A DNA stretch of 64,000 bases from Chryseobacterium potabilaquae. GTDB taxonomy: Bacteria; Bacteroidota; Bacteroidia; Flavobacteriales; Weeksellaceae. Of this stretch, positions 37,381 through 45,982 are shown piece by piece; the stretch's first letter is position 1; every line of letters begins with the position of its first letter. The stretch lies in the NCBI RefSeq assembly GCF_902728265.1, contig NZ_CACVBR010000001.1:124001-188000 (forward strand), given 5' to 3'. The notes under the pieces are model-generated. The model was not told where the DNA came from. It saw only the letters and a program-made list of their open reading frames with translations, and did no database searches. The translations under genes were made by a program, and so were the position numbers.

Positions 37381-37835
37381 AGAACAATAGCCGTTGTATT
37401 TTTTACCTCGGAAATCATAAATGAACTATGCGTACTTGCAATATGTTGTAAAGTAGTCAATTTTGTTAGCATAAAATTTCTATAATCCGCCATATCTTTT
37501 ACACAGACCTTAAGAATATAATCATAATCTCCACTTACATGAAAACATTCTGTAACTTCATGCAGATTCATAACCTCTTTTTCAAAATGGAGAACATGTT
37601 CTTTTTTATGAAGGCTTAATTTTACATGACATAAAACCACAAAACTTTTTCCAATCTTATCCTTATCTAAAAGAGCCACATATTTTGAAATAACTCCGGT
37701 ATTTTCCAGTTTTCGAATACGTTCATAGACAGCAGTAACTGATAAACCTAACTGAAACGAAAGCTGTTTCGTCGTTTGCTTTGCATCATTTTGGAGAAAT
37801 AGTAATAGTTTTTTGTCAATTTCATCAAAGGCCAT
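37377..37835 (-). CDS. Lrp/AsnC family transcriptional regulator
   Basis: A 152-aa DNA-binding protein: winged helix-turn-helix at residues 4-60 (LLLFLQNDAKQTTKQL then LSVTAVYERIRKLENTGVI) and a C-terminal ligand-binding RAM domain (about 68-150, ECFHVSGDYDYILKV). It is divergent from the PLP-dependent enzyme at 37981 with a 145-bp shared promoter region, the usual arrangement for a local regulator that responds to the amino acid concerned. It overlaps the end of the bestrophin gene by 4 bases. Confidence 0.92.
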   Translation of the reverse strand: MAFDEIDKKLLLFLQNDAKQTTKQLSFQLGLSVTAVYERIRKLENTGVISKYVALLDKDKIGKSFVVLCHVKLSLHKKEHVLHFEKEVMNLHEVTECFHVSGDYDYILKVCVKDMADYRNFMLTKLTTLQHIASTHSSFMISEVKNTTAIVL

Positions 37836-37866
37836 AGATAATTTTTTGTTAAAATTTTATATGCAT

Positions 37867-37874
37867 CAAATATA
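37867..37874 (-). promoter_or_regulatory. -7 box of the Lrp gene
   Basis: The minus strand reads TATATTTG, an exact TAnnTTTG match, 31 bases before the ATG at 37835. A TTG lies 24 bases further, slightly outside the usual spacing. Confidence 0.4.
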
Positions 37875-37937
37875 ATAAACTTATTTTCTATAATATACCA
37901 AATCAATAGATTTATAATCTAATTATTCATTTTATCA

Positions 37938-37968
37938 TTGTAATAAATAGGAAAATAGCACATTTTTG
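37938..37968 (+). promoter_or_regulatory. Promoter of the 37981 PLP-enzyme gene
   Basis: TTG (37938-37940), 20 bases, CATTTTTG (37961-37968). The -7 box has one mismatch to TAnnTTTG and ends 12 bases before the ATG. Confidence 0.4.
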
Positions 37969-37980
37969 AAATAAAAAAAC

Positions 37981-39207
37981 ATGATAAAATTTAATGCTGC
38001 CAACGAGATACAAGATCTGCAATACTTTGGGGAATTTGGAGGAGTAAATCCTTCCATCTCGGATAGTTCAACTTATACATTTCTATCTGCAAAAACAATG
38101 TTTGATACCTTTGAAGGTAATGCTGATGGATGTTACCTATATTCAAGACATTCTTCTCCCATGAATTTATATCTGGCACAAGCATTAGCTAAGCTAGAAA
38201 ATACAGAAACCGCCAATGTAACTTCTTCCGGAATGGGCGCTATTACTTCAGTTTTAATGCAAGTCTGCAAAAGTGGGGATCATATTATTGCAAGCAGAAC
38301 CATCTACGGAGGAACATATGCATTCTTAAAGAATTTCTTTCCTACCTTCAACGTTGATACTACATTTGTAGATATTAATAACTTCGAAAGCATCGAAAAG
38401 TCCATCACTCCCACCACAAAAGCTATTTATTGTGAAAGTGTAAGCAACCCTCTTCTTGAAGTTGCCGATCTTAGAAAGCTTTCAGATATATGCAAAAGAA
38501 ATAATCTTAAACTTATCGTTGATAACACGTTTTCCCCTCTGTCTATTTCCCCCAAATTAATGGGAGCAGATATTGTAATCCATAGTTTAACAAAATTCAT
38601 TAATGGTAGTAGTGATACTGTAGGAGGGGTTTATTGTGGAACACAAGAATTTATTAATGACACTAAGAATGTAAATACTGGAGCCTGTATGCTTCTAGGT
38701 CCAACAATGGACAGTTTTCGATCTGCTAGCATTTTGAAGAACCTAAGAACCCTTCATATTAGGATGAAACAACATAGTTATAATGCGATGTATCTGGCAG
38801 AAAAATTTGAAAAAGATGGTTTGAAAGTTTCTTATCCAGGATTGAAATCTCATAAAAATCATGAACTCATGAAAAGTATGATCCATGAAGAGTACGGATT
38901 CGGAGGACTCCTCACTTTAGATGCAGGAACAACAGATAAAGCAAATGAATTAATGGAGCTTATGCAAACAGAAAACCTTGGCTATCTTGCGGTAAGCTTA
39001 GGATTTTATAAAACATTATTTTCCTGTTCGGGGAGCTCAACATCATCCGAAATCCCTGAAGAAGAACGAATTGAAATAGGTATTTCGGACGGACTCATAA
39101 GATTCTCCATCGGATTGGATCATGATATTGAAAGAACTTATCAGAAAATGAAAGAATGCATACAAAAAGTAGGCGTTTTTGAACAACATACAACTTCCAT
39201 ACTCTAA
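37981..39207 (+). CDS. Cys/Met metabolism PLP-dependent enzyme (methionine gamma-lyase-like)
   Basis: A 408-aa member of the cystathionine gamma-synthase / methionine gamma-lyase fold. The PLP lysine is K205 in HSLTKF. The phosphate-binding YSRHSSPMNLYL loop (near 47), the SGMGAITSVL loop (near 81) and VDNTFSPL (near 180) are all present. The adjacent Lrp-type regulator favours a catabolic role such as methionine gamma-lyase, but cystathionine beta- or gamma-lyase cannot be excluded from the motifs. Cytoplasmic, normally a tetramer. Confidence 0.85.
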   Translation: MIKFNAANEIQDLQYFGEFGGVNPSISDSSTYTFLSAKTMFDTFEGNADGCYLYSRHSSPMNLYLAQALAKLENTETANVTSSGMGAITSVLMQVCKSGDHIIASRTIYGGTYAFLKNFFPTFNVDTTFVDINNFESIEKSITPTTKAIYCESVSNPLLEVADLRKLSDICKRNNLKLIVDNTFSPLSISPKLMGADIVIHSLTKFINGSSDTVGGVYCGTQEFINDTKNVNTGACMLLGPTMDSFRSASILKNLRTLHIRMKQHSYNAMYLAEKFEKDGLKVSYPGLKSHKNHELMKSMIHEEYGFGGLLTLDAGTTDKANELMELMQTENLGYLAVSLGFYKTLFSCSGSSTSSEIPEEERIEIGISDGLIRFSIGLDHDIERTYQKMKECIQKVGVFEQHTTSIL

Positions 39208-39218
39208 ATTATCATGAT

Positions 39219-39245
39219 AAAAGCTGTTAAAATTTAACAGCTTTT
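39219..39245. terminator. Bidirectional terminator between convergent genes
   Basis: AAAAGCTGTTAAA and TTTAACAGCTTTT are perfect inverted repeats of 13 bases with one base between; about 11 bp can pair. A and T tracts on both sides serve the PLP enzyme and the glycosyltransferase. Confidence 0.88.
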
Positions 39246-39249
39246 ATTC

Positions 39250-40257
39250 TTAGTCTTTTTTATAAAAATGTTTGGGAAATGCTTCTTCAGGCTTCATTCT
39301 TAAAATATTCAATAATATCCAAGATTTCAGAAAACCATATCCATAGGAAAACATTTGAATATAAGTTGAAATAACAGCCATGGCTGCTATACTAATATTG
39401 CGAGTAACAAGTAATGCATGAAAGAAAACTAGAAATGAATAAAGTCCATAGAATGCGAGAATAATACCTCGTCCAAAAATAAAGTATTCTAAAAATCCCA
39501 TTATATATCCTATCAGAAAAAGAGCAGGAAAAGCAAATGAAATTTTCACATAATTCGGATGTCTTTGGTTTAATATAGGCCTAGCACATCCAAATTGATA
39601 TACCTGTTTTGAAAATTTACCAAAATCAACCCTCCGTTTATGATAAACAGAAATATCATCAAAGTAAGCGGTTGTATATCCCTTTTCCCAAAGCGTCATA
39701 GAAAGATCCGGATCTTCCCCTATTCGCATTTCAGAGAACCCTCCTACTTTATTAAAAACATCTTTTTTCACTCCCATGTTAAAGCTTCTCGGTTGAAATT
39801 TAGAAATAGCTTTTTTATTTCCTCTAATTCCACCGGTCGTAAAAACTGACGTCATAGAATAGGAGATTGCTTTTTGCATCAGATTAAACCCTTTATGGGC
39901 TTTGTCCGCTCCTCCAAAAGCATCACAAGGAACTTCAAGAATATCTTTTTTAATATTTTCGATATAGTCTTTTTCTACAATCACATCACTATCTACAAAA
40001 ACCAGCCATTCATTCTCAGCTCTTTTAGCTCCATAGTTTCTGGTAAGACCAGGCCCGGAATTATCCTTTTTGAAATATTTAATCTGCAAAATTTCTTCAA
40101 AGTTTCGTATCGTAGGTATAAGATCTATTAAAGATCCATCATCTACAATGATAATTTCAAAATCTTTATCGGTTTGTTGGGTTAAAGAATGTAATAGTTC
40201 GAAAAGTTCATCTCTTCGATTAAAAATAGCAACGACAATAGAAATAGTAGGTTTCAA
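39250..40257 (-). CDS. Membrane-associated family 2 glycosyltransferase
   Basis: The 335-aa protein has a GT-A domain (1-230): ISIVVAIFNRRDEL, IIIVDDGS with D39/D40, and the metal-binding VFVDSDV. GEDPDLSMTLWEKG and YHKRRVDF form the acceptor region. Three hydrophobic segments follow at about 235-320. The start is TTG at 40257: an in-frame TGA lies 15 bases upstream and no ATG precedes the first strand. It probably adds a sugar to a lipid-linked or surface glycan. It is a lone gene, not in a polysaccharide cluster. Confidence 0.85.
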   Translation of the reverse strand: MKPTISIVVAIFNRRDELFELLHSLTQQTDKDFEIIIVDDGSLIDLIPTIRNFEEILQIKYFKKDNSGPGLTRNYGAKRAENEWLVFVDSDVIVEKDYIENIKKDILEVPCDAFGGADKAHKGFNLMQKAISYSMTSVFTTGGIRGNKKAISKFQPRSFNMGVKKDVFNKVGGFSEMRIGEDPDLSMTLWEKGYTTAYFDDISVYHKRRVDFGKFSKQVYQFGCARPILNQRHPNYVKISFAFPALFLIGYIMGFLEYFIFGRGIILAFYGLYSFLVFFHALLVTRNISIAAMAVISTYIQMFSYGYGFLKSWILLNILRMKPEEAFPKHFYKKD

Positions 40258-40356
40258 ATTGAAAATTTTTCAAAATTAAATATTCATAAAACAATCCGCA
40301 AACAGTTTATGATAATTTATAAACGAAAATACCATGAAAATCATATATAAATTGGA

Positions 40357-40400
40357 ATTTTAAACAAAACTATTTGACATTTTAAACAAAATTATTTGAT
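40357..40400. promoter_or_regulatory. Tandem 22-bp direct repeat, probable AraC-type operator
   Basis: Two abutting 22-base units (40357-40378, 40379-40400) agree at 20 of 22 positions: ATTTTAAACAAAA, then C or T, then TATTTGA, then C or T. A period of about two helical turns puts both on one DNA face. The second copy ends 11 bases before the -7 box, where a -33 element would be. This matches how AraC-family activators bind, and such a gene lies just downstream. Confidence 0.55.
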
Positions 40401-40411
40401 TTCATCCACAA

Positions 40412-40419
40412 TACCTTTG
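40412..40419 (+). promoter_or_regulatory. -7 box of the SDR gene
   Basis: TACCTTTG matches TAnnTTTG and lies 23 bases before the ATG. No TTG is found 17-23 bases upstream; that space is taken by the tandem repeat, suggesting activator dependence. Confidence 0.5.
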
Positions 40420-40442
40420 TTATACAAACAAATAACAAAAAA

Positions 40443-41450
40443 ATGAAACAGAATCATTTACAAAAACCTATTAACTCAGGTTTTAATTCTCAATCAACAG
40501 CTCAAGACGTGATCAAAGGCATTGATCTTTCAGGAAAAACCATCATTGTAACTGGAGGATATGCAGGAATCGGATTGGAAACAACAAAAGTTCTTTCTCA
40601 GGCAGGTGCCAAACTGATCATTCCGGCACGAGATCCAAAAAAAGCAAAGAAAAATCTTTCCGGAATTGAAAATGTCCTCATTGAAGAAATGGATTTAATT
40701 GATCCTCATTCAATTAATCGTTTTACTGAAAAATTTCTTGCTAGAGGAATGAAATTAGACTTATTAATTAATAATGCAGGAATTATGTGGGTCCCCTTAA
40801 AAAGAGACAGTCGAGGAATTGAATCACAATTAGCTACCAATTATTTGGGACAATTCCATCTTACCTCCAATCTGTGGCCGGCTCTTAAAAAAGCTCATGC
40901 TGCAAGGGTCATTAACGTTTCATCTTATGGACACCAAATGTCACCGTTTAATTTTGAAGATCCTAATTTTGAACATAGGGAATATCAAACCTTATTAGCC
41001 TATGGGCAATCGAAAACAGCCAATAATTTATTCACCGTTGCATTAGACGAAAGAGCAAAAAAATTCAATGTAAGAGCCTATTCATTACATCCAGGCTCTG
41101 TCTATGGGACCGATTTGGGAAGGGAAGAGCCAATTGATCTTTATATTCAAATGGGAACTCATGATAAAAACGGTCAGATAAAGCCTGAAGTAAAAGCGAA
41201 ATTAAAAACTATTCCACAAGGTGCCGCCACAACAATTTGGTGTGCTACGAGCCCTCTTCTTGAAAATATCGGAGGTGTGTATTGTGAAAATAGTGATATT
41301 GCAGAAATTGATCATGGACAAATAGAACATACCTATGATGATCCATCCACCATCAGAGGAGTTCAACCCTATTCTATCGATCGAGAAAACGCTAAACGTT
41401 TATGGAAACTCAGTGAAGAATTAATTGGGATATCATTTAATGTAGAATAA
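40443..41450 (+). CDS. Short-chain dehydrogenase/reductase
   Basis: A 335-aa NAD(P)-dependent oxidoreductase. The Rossmann motif TGGYAGIG is at 37-44, NNAGIMW near 113, the catalytic serine in INVSSYG and the YGQSK pair at Y187/K191. The length and the C-terminal extension resemble the retinol-dehydrogenase/oxidoreductase-like SDRs. An arginine after the second strand (IIPARD) favours NADPH. The substrate is unknown. It is likely controlled by the AraC protein encoded 39 bases downstream through the tandem repeat upstream. Confidence 0.88.
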   Translation: MKQNHLQKPINSGFNSQSTAQDVIKGIDLSGKTIIVTGGYAGIGLETTKVLSQAGAKLIIPARDPKKAKKNLSGIENVLIEEMDLIDPHSINRFTEKFLARGMKLDLLINNAGIMWVPLKRDSRGIESQLATNYLGQFHLTSNLWPALKKAHAARVINVSSYGHQMSPFNFEDPNFEHREYQTLLAYGQSKTANNLFTVALDERAKKFNVRAYSLHPGSVYGTDLGREEPIDLYIQMGTHDKNGQIKPEVKAKLKTIPQGAATTIWCATSPLLENIGGVYCENSDIAEIDHGQIEHTYDDPSTIRGVQPYSIDRENAKRLWKLSEELIGISFNVE

Positions 41451-41467
41451 TTAGTTTTAATTAAATT

Positions 41468-41475
41468 TATATTTG
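41468..41475 (+). promoter_or_regulatory. Possible own -7 box for the AraC gene
   Basis: TATATTTG lies 14 bases before the ATG at 41490, inside the short gap after the SDR gene. It may allow expression of the regulator apart from the SDR. No TTG at -33. Confidence 0.3.
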
Positions 41476-41489
41476 AAAACTTGAACGCA

Positions 41490-42296
41490 ATGGATTTTCA
41501 TATTAAGTATATCACACCAGATATCAAATTATCTACGTATGAAGATAAGCTCTTTAAAACAGAAAACGTTTTTGAGTTTCATATGCTGGTTTGGTTTATT
41601 TCAGGGGAAACAAAAATTATTCAGGCAGATAAATCCTATGTTTTTAAAGCCGGAGATATCTTTCTAATTCCCAGGAATCATTTAGCAACCATTATTAATT
41701 ATCCTAAAAATGGATCGCCTCATAAAGCAGTAGTAATGCACTTAACAAAAGAGCGCCTGAAAGAATATTATTCAAATATTGAGATTAAACAAAAAAAACT
41801 TTCTGGAGAATCAAAAATCTATAGCTTTACTCAACATCCTTTATTGGAAAGTTGTCTTGCTTCTCTCATCCCTTATTTTGATATAAAAGAAACTTTTCCT
41901 GATCATATTGCTTCTTTAAAAATCACTGAGGCCATAAGTATACTAAGGGAAATTGATGAAAGTGTAGATAACCTATTAGCCGATTTTGAAGAACCCGGAA
42001 AGATTGATCTGGTTCATTTTATGGAAAAAAATTATATGTTTAATATGCCTTTAGAAAGATTCGGATACCTCACAGGTAGAAGCTTATCTACCTTCAATCG
42101 TGATTTCAGAAAGGTTTTTGAAACAACACCTCAGCGGTGGCTCACCCAAAAACGATTGCAATTAGCTTATTATCATTTAACTGAAAAACATAAAAAACCT
42201 TCTGATGTATTTTTGGAGGTTGGGTTTGAAGATTTATCTCATTTTTCTTATGCCTTTAAAAAACAATATGGCTTTTCACCTTCAATAGCAAGGTAA
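41490..42296 (+). CDS. AraC-family transcriptional regulator
   Basis: A 268-aa regulator if started at ATG 41490 (MDFHIKYITPD); three codons upstream is only a TTG. The N-terminal half is a cupin-like sensing domain (VFKAGDIFLIPRNHLATI). The C-terminal double helix-turn-helix covers about residues 170-265: MPLERFGYLTGRSLSTFNRD then PSDVFLEVGFEDLSHFSYAF and YGFSPS. It follows the SDR gene closely on the same strand, and probably activates that gene. The inducer is unknown. Confidence 0.9.
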   Translation: MDFHIKYITPDIKLSTYEDKLFKTENVFEFHMLVWFISGETKIIQADKSYVFKAGDIFLIPRNHLATIINYPKNGSPHKAVVMHLTKERLKEYYSNIEIKQKKLSGESKIYSFTQHPLLESCLASLIPYFDIKETFPDHIASLKITEAISILREIDESVDNLLADFEEPGKIDLVHFMEKNYMFNMPLERFGYLTGRSLSTFNRDFRKVFETTPQRWLTQKRLQLAYYHLTEKHKKPSDVFLEVGFEDLSHFSYAFKKQYGFSPSIAR

Positions 42297-42323
42297 TATA
42301 AATCTAGTGCAATTCTTTTTTAT

Positions 42324-42725
42324 TTATAAGAATAATCCTGATCTAAAATAAATGAAAAAAATGATGGAAACTAACAGAAGAATAGTAGAGCAACTAAAAA
42401 ACAACCACTGAAATACATTCTTAAAATAATACAATTCCAAAACATGCAAAATAAAGAATAATAAGCACGCTAATACGATTCCCATCAATGAAATTACCAT
42501 AATTGTTTGATTTAAATTTTCTTCAGGTAAAGAGTTTTCAAAAACAATTACGAATATAATCGCGGATATGGAAAGAAAAGCAAAACTGATTTTTTCAACA
42601 CTATATTTTGCTTTTTTATTAGAGGTCTGAATAGGGTAGCCTAATTCAGTAGAAGATGAATCCTTTGTAAACAAATCTAATGCATCTGTCACCAAGGATA
42701 AAATCTCAAGAAAATCCCAGTTCAT
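42324..42725 (-). CDS. Hypothetical three-span membrane protein
   Basis: The 133-aa product has a soluble head of about 45 residues (LVTDALDLFTKDSSS) and three hydrophobic helices at about 45-65, 73-95 and 107-130. I do not recognise the family, and no conserved charged residues inside the helices stand out. It lies downstream of the THUMP methyltransferase on the same strand but is separated from it by a long inverted repeat that may end transcription. Confidence 0.6.
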   Translation of the reverse strand: MNWDFLEILSLVTDALDLFTKDSSSTELGYPIQTSNKKAKYSVEKISFAFLSISAIIFVIVFENSLPEENLNQTIMVISLMGIVLACLLFFILHVLELYYFKNVFQWLFFSCSTILLLVSIIFFIYFRSGLFL

Positions 42726-42760
42726 AATTCGGTTCAGTGGTATATAAACTATTTATTATT

Positions 42761-42812
42761 CAAATTATAATCCCATCTCACTCACAAAAGAACTAGATGG
42801 GATTATAATTTG
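42761..42812 (-). terminator. 18-bp perfect inverted repeat after the THUMP methyltransferase
   Basis: Arms at 42761-42778 and 42795-42812 are exact reverse complements, 18 bases each, around a 16-base loop. The proximal arm begins one base after the stop codon at 42814. No T run follows on the minus strand (AATAATAAATAG), so it may act as an mRNA 3'-end stabiliser or a weak terminator. Confidence 0.5.
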
Positions 42813-42813
42813 A

Positions 42814-43974
42814 TTAACCTTCAATCTTATGGACTTTCTTAGTTCCCTCATACATTTCATATTGTAAAAATCTCGTCTCCAATTTGCCATTGAAAAGTTT
42901 AATTTTTCGCGAAGGACGAAGACCAATCTTTTTTACAGCCTCCAGATCAGATGAAATAAGCCAAGCTAAAGTATTGGGATAATGAGTTTTGAAAGTATCT
43001 CCTATTTTTTTATAAAAATCATCATCATTAATAGAAATTCTCTCATCATAAGGCGGATTGAAAACCATCAATAAAGGAAAAAGTTCTTTTTTAGAATCAA
43101 AGAAATTTTGTTTTTTTACTTCGATGACATCTTCCATTTCAGCGGCTTCGATATTTATTCTCGCTGCATTCAGCATTCTTGCATCAATGTCATATCCGAC
43201 AATTTTCCCATTAAATTCTTTAACCCGATTGATTCTAAATTCCTTAATTTTTGAAAATAACTCCGCATCATAATTGTTCCAGTTCTGGAAAGCAAACCTT
43301 CTTCTAAAAATCTGAGCAGGAAGATCCATCGCTATCATGGCTGCTTCTATAAGTAATGTTCCTGAACCACACATAGGATCAAGAAAATTTCCTTTTCCAT
43401 CCCATCCCGCAAGTTGAAGCATTCCACTTGCCAGCACTTCATTAATAGGAGCCTGTCCTTGTTCCTTTCTATATCCTCTTTTAAATAAAGGATCACCAGA
43501 TGAATCCATAGAAATTGTAACCAACTCCCTATCAATATGCAAATGAAATTTTATCTCAGGGTTTTTCGTTTCTATATTCGGACGCTTTTTGAATTTATCT
43601 TGGAAATAATCTACAATAGCATCTTTCATTTTCAAGGTAACAAACTGAGAATGTTTGAATGTCTCTGAATTGACAGTTGCATCTATAGCAAAAGTCTGAT
43701 CTACATCTAAAAACTGTTCCCAAGCAAATTGTGAAAGTTTATTATAAAACTGATGCTGGTTAAAAGCTTTGAACTCAAAAACAGGAATTAATATTTTAAG
43801 AGCCGTTCTTAATGAGTAATTGATTTTATAAAGAAAGCCAAGATCTCCTTCACAATTAACGGCACGATTTTTAACCTCCACTTTTCTTCCTCCTAATTTT
43901 TTGATTTCCTCCGCTAATATTTGCTCAAGTCCAAAAAATGTTTTTATTTGAATTTGTAAATTTTCTGTATCCAT
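42814..43974 (-). CDS. THUMP-domain class I SAM-dependent RNA methyltransferase
   Basis: The 386-aa protein belongs to the RlmL-N / YpsC group that makes N2-methylguanosine in rRNA. An N-terminal ferredoxin-like and THUMP RNA-binding region (1-160, TFFGLEQILAEEIKKLGG, CEGDLGFLYKINY) precedes the methyltransferase domain with DPMCGSGTLLIEAA for SAM binding and the catalytic NPPYDERI motif. Compared with E. coli RlmL it lacks the second (RlmK) domain. The target is probably 23S rRNA, by family. Confidence 0.9.
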   Translation of the reverse strand: MDTENLQIQIKTFFGLEQILAEEIKKLGGRKVEVKNRAVNCEGDLGFLYKINYSLRTALKILIPVFEFKAFNQHQFYNKLSQFAWEQFLDVDQTFAIDATVNSETFKHSQFVTLKMKDAIVDYFQDKFKKRPNIETKNPEIKFHLHIDRELVTISMDSSGDPLFKRGYRKEQGQAPINEVLASGMLQLAGWDGKGNFLDPMCGSGTLLIEAAMIAMDLPAQIFRRRFAFQNWNNYDAELFSKIKEFRINRVKEFNGKIVGYDIDARMLNAARINIEAAEMEDVIEVKKQNFFDSKKELFPLLMVFNPPYDERISINDDDFYKKIGDTFKTHYPNTLAWLISSDLEAVKKIGLRPSRKIKLFNGKLETRFLQYEMYEGTKKVHKIEG

Positions 43975-44164
43975 ATAGTCATGTTAAATAAAAGAACAAT
44001 TGAAAAACAAACCCTTAATTTCTTCATTTTAGAAAAATAAGATATCAATAGATAGTGTTAAAATTGTTTTTTTCTATTATTGTATTTTAATCAGTAAATC
44101 TCTTAAAACTAAACATTTATTACATTTAAAAGAGAATACTTCTTTTTAAGACCACAAATTTAGT

Positions 44165-44172
44165 TATTTTTG
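44165..44172 (+). promoter_or_regulatory. -7 box of the 44177 methyltransferase gene
   Basis: TATTTTTG is an exact TAnnTTTG match that ends 4 bases before the ATG. Transcription would begin at or just after the start codon, so a leaderless message is implied if the box is used. Confidence 0.4.
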
Positions 44173-44176
44173 CATT

Positions 44177-44899
44177 ATGGAATGGTTTGAATCTTGGTTT
44201 GATACCCCTTATTATCATTTGCTTTATAGTAACAGAGACTATACAGAGGCAGAAAACTTTATCACTAAACTTACTTCTGAGCTACAACTTCCACCCTCAT
44301 CCAAGATTATCGATTTGGCATGTGGTAAAGGAAGACATTCTGTTTTTCTAAATAAATTGGGATACGATGTATTAGGATTAGATCTCTCAAGACAAAGTAT
44401 TGAGTATGATAAACAATTTGAAAATCAAACTCTTATTTTTGATGTTCATGATATGAGAAATCCTATCGATACAGATCCTATTGATGCTGTTTTCAATTTG
44501 TTTACAAGTTTTGGATATTTTGATGATGAAAATGATGATAAAAAAGTTTTCCAATCCGTATACGATGCTCTAAAACCTGGAGGATACTTTGTACTAGACT
44601 ATCTTAATGAAGAATATGTGAGAAAAAATATTACTTCTGAAACTATTATTACTCGTGAAGGGATAGATTTTCAAATCACCAAAAAAATTGAAGGAAGACA
44701 TATCATCAAAGATATCCGTTTCAATGCGGAAGGAAAATCTTTCCACTTCTTTGAAAAAGTAAAACTTCACACCCTAAATGCCATCCAGTCTTACGCAACA
44801 GAATGTGGATTTGAAAGACTAAAAATTTGGGGAGACTATCAGTTAAATGATTTTAATGAAACTTCTTCTCGTTGCATCAATTTATTTAAGAAAAAATAA
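44177..44899 (+). CDS. Class I SAM-dependent methyltransferase
   Basis: A 240-aa soluble methyltransferase. Motif I is IDLACGKGRHSVFLNKLGYD (about 44-63) with the acidic ribose-binding residue in GLDLS, motif II/III around FDVHDMRNP and LKPGGYFVLDYLNEEYV. Family matches are to the general Methyltransf_25 type with no known substrate. Its stop TAA shares one base with the ATG of the ZIP gene, so the two are translationally coupled. A link to metal physiology is possible but not shown. Confidence 0.85.
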   Translation: MEWFESWFDTPYYHLLYSNRDYTEAENFITKLTSELQLPPSSKIIDLACGKGRHSVFLNKLGYDVLGLDLSRQSIEYDKQFENQTLIFDVHDMRNPIDTDPIDAVFNLFTSFGYFDDENDDKKVFQSVYDALKPGGYFVLDYLNEEYVRKNITSETIITREGIDFQITKKIEGRHIIKDIRFNAEGKSFHFFEKVKLHTLNAIQSYATECGFERLKIWGDYQLNDFNETSSRCINLFKKK

Positions 44900-45627
44900 T
44901 GATTACAGTACTATTACTGATATTTAGCGTCATTGCGGGAGTTCTCCTTGGAAAATATTTCGGAAAAAAAGAAAAATTAGCCAAAAACTTATTGATTTTA
45001 AGTGCCGGTTTTTTGATCACCATTTGTTTGAATGAAGTATTCCCTCAAGTTTATACGTCAGAAATAAGTCATAATTTAGGAATTTTTGTTATTGCAGGAG
45101 TTCTTTTGCAAATGATTCTTGAAGCGCTTACAAAAGGTTTTGAGCATGGCCATTTTCATCATCATAATGAACATAATATTCTGCCGGTAGCTTTAATGGT
45201 AGGTTTATTTATTCATGCATTCATTGAAGGAATTCCTTTAGCCAGTGAAGAACATACGTTTTCTCCTTACCTTTTAGGAATTGTATTTCATAACATTCCT
45301 ATCTCTTTCATTTTAGGAGCGTTTTTATTCAATCGACAAGAAGGACACAAAACACCTTCCTATCCTTCATTACTAATTATTGCATTATTTGCTTTAGCGT
45401 CACCAATGGGTATGTTATTAGGAAATTATTTTGATCCCAATCTGCAGCCCTATTTCTTAGCTATTGTAGGAGGTATCTTTTTGCATATTTCCTCAGTAAT
45501 TATATTTGAAAGTAATAAAAATCATAATATTGATTGGATTAAAATAGGATTGGTTATTTTGGGAGTTTCTTTAGCATTAATTATGCATTTGTTCCATTAT
45601 CATCCTACAGGTACTCATCTTCATTAG
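44899..45627 (+). CDS. ZIP family metal transporter
   Basis: The 242-aa protein has eight predicted membrane segments. The metal path is marked by HAFIEGIPLA (helix IV) and FHNIPISFILG (helix V), and a histidine-rich cytoplasmic loop HGHFHHHNEH lies between helices III and IV, as in zinc or iron ZIPs. Start ATG overlaps the previous stop by one base. A weak 7-bp hairpin without a T run follows. Zinc is the most likely substrate by family. Confidence 0.9.
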   Translation: MITVLLLIFSVIAGVLLGKYFGKKEKLAKNLLILSAGFLITICLNEVFPQVYTSEISHNLGIFVIAGVLLQMILEALTKGFEHGHFHHHNEHNILPVALMVGLFIHAFIEGIPLASEEHTFSPYLLGIVFHNIPISFILGAFLFNRQEGHKTPSYPSLLIIALFALASPMGMLLGNYFDPNLQPYFLAIVGGIFLHISSVIIFESNKNHNIDWIKIGLVILGVSLALIMHLFHYHPTGTHLH

Positions 45628-45876
45628 ACTTAATTTCAACTTAATAGAAACTACTCTATATCTTAAAACTAATCGTGTTTACGATTAAGTACAATTTTTA
45701 AAGCCATTAAGAAACCAAAGGTTTTGATTTCCGTTTTAGACAAAATTCAGAAAACAAATATTCTTGTATTCAGATCTTGAAAACAAAAAGGCTATATTTT
45801 GTTTTTCTCACCTATTGAAAGTAAAAATGTTTATTTACAATTTTCAAAAAAACATTTGAGTTCATTTTTCTACAAA

Positions 45877-45937
45877 ATATTGTAATCAAGATATTTTGAT
45901 TTCCATTTTCGAAATCAAAATATCTTGATTACAATAT
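45877..45937. repeat. Perfect 27-bp inverted repeat with 7-base loop
   Basis: Arms 45877-45903 and 45911-45937 are exact reverse complements; the loop is CATTTTC. No T run follows on either strand, so it is not a standard terminator. It is centred about 75 bases upstream of the fic -7 box. Confidence 0.85.
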
Positions 45938-45982
45938 CTACTTAATTTCGGAAATCAAATGACGCTGTATACTTTTTTTATA

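Noticed and set aside
45670-45687. 7-bp hairpin after the ZIP transporter as a terminator
   Set aside because: No T tract follows on the plus strand; it was kept only as part of the spacer description.
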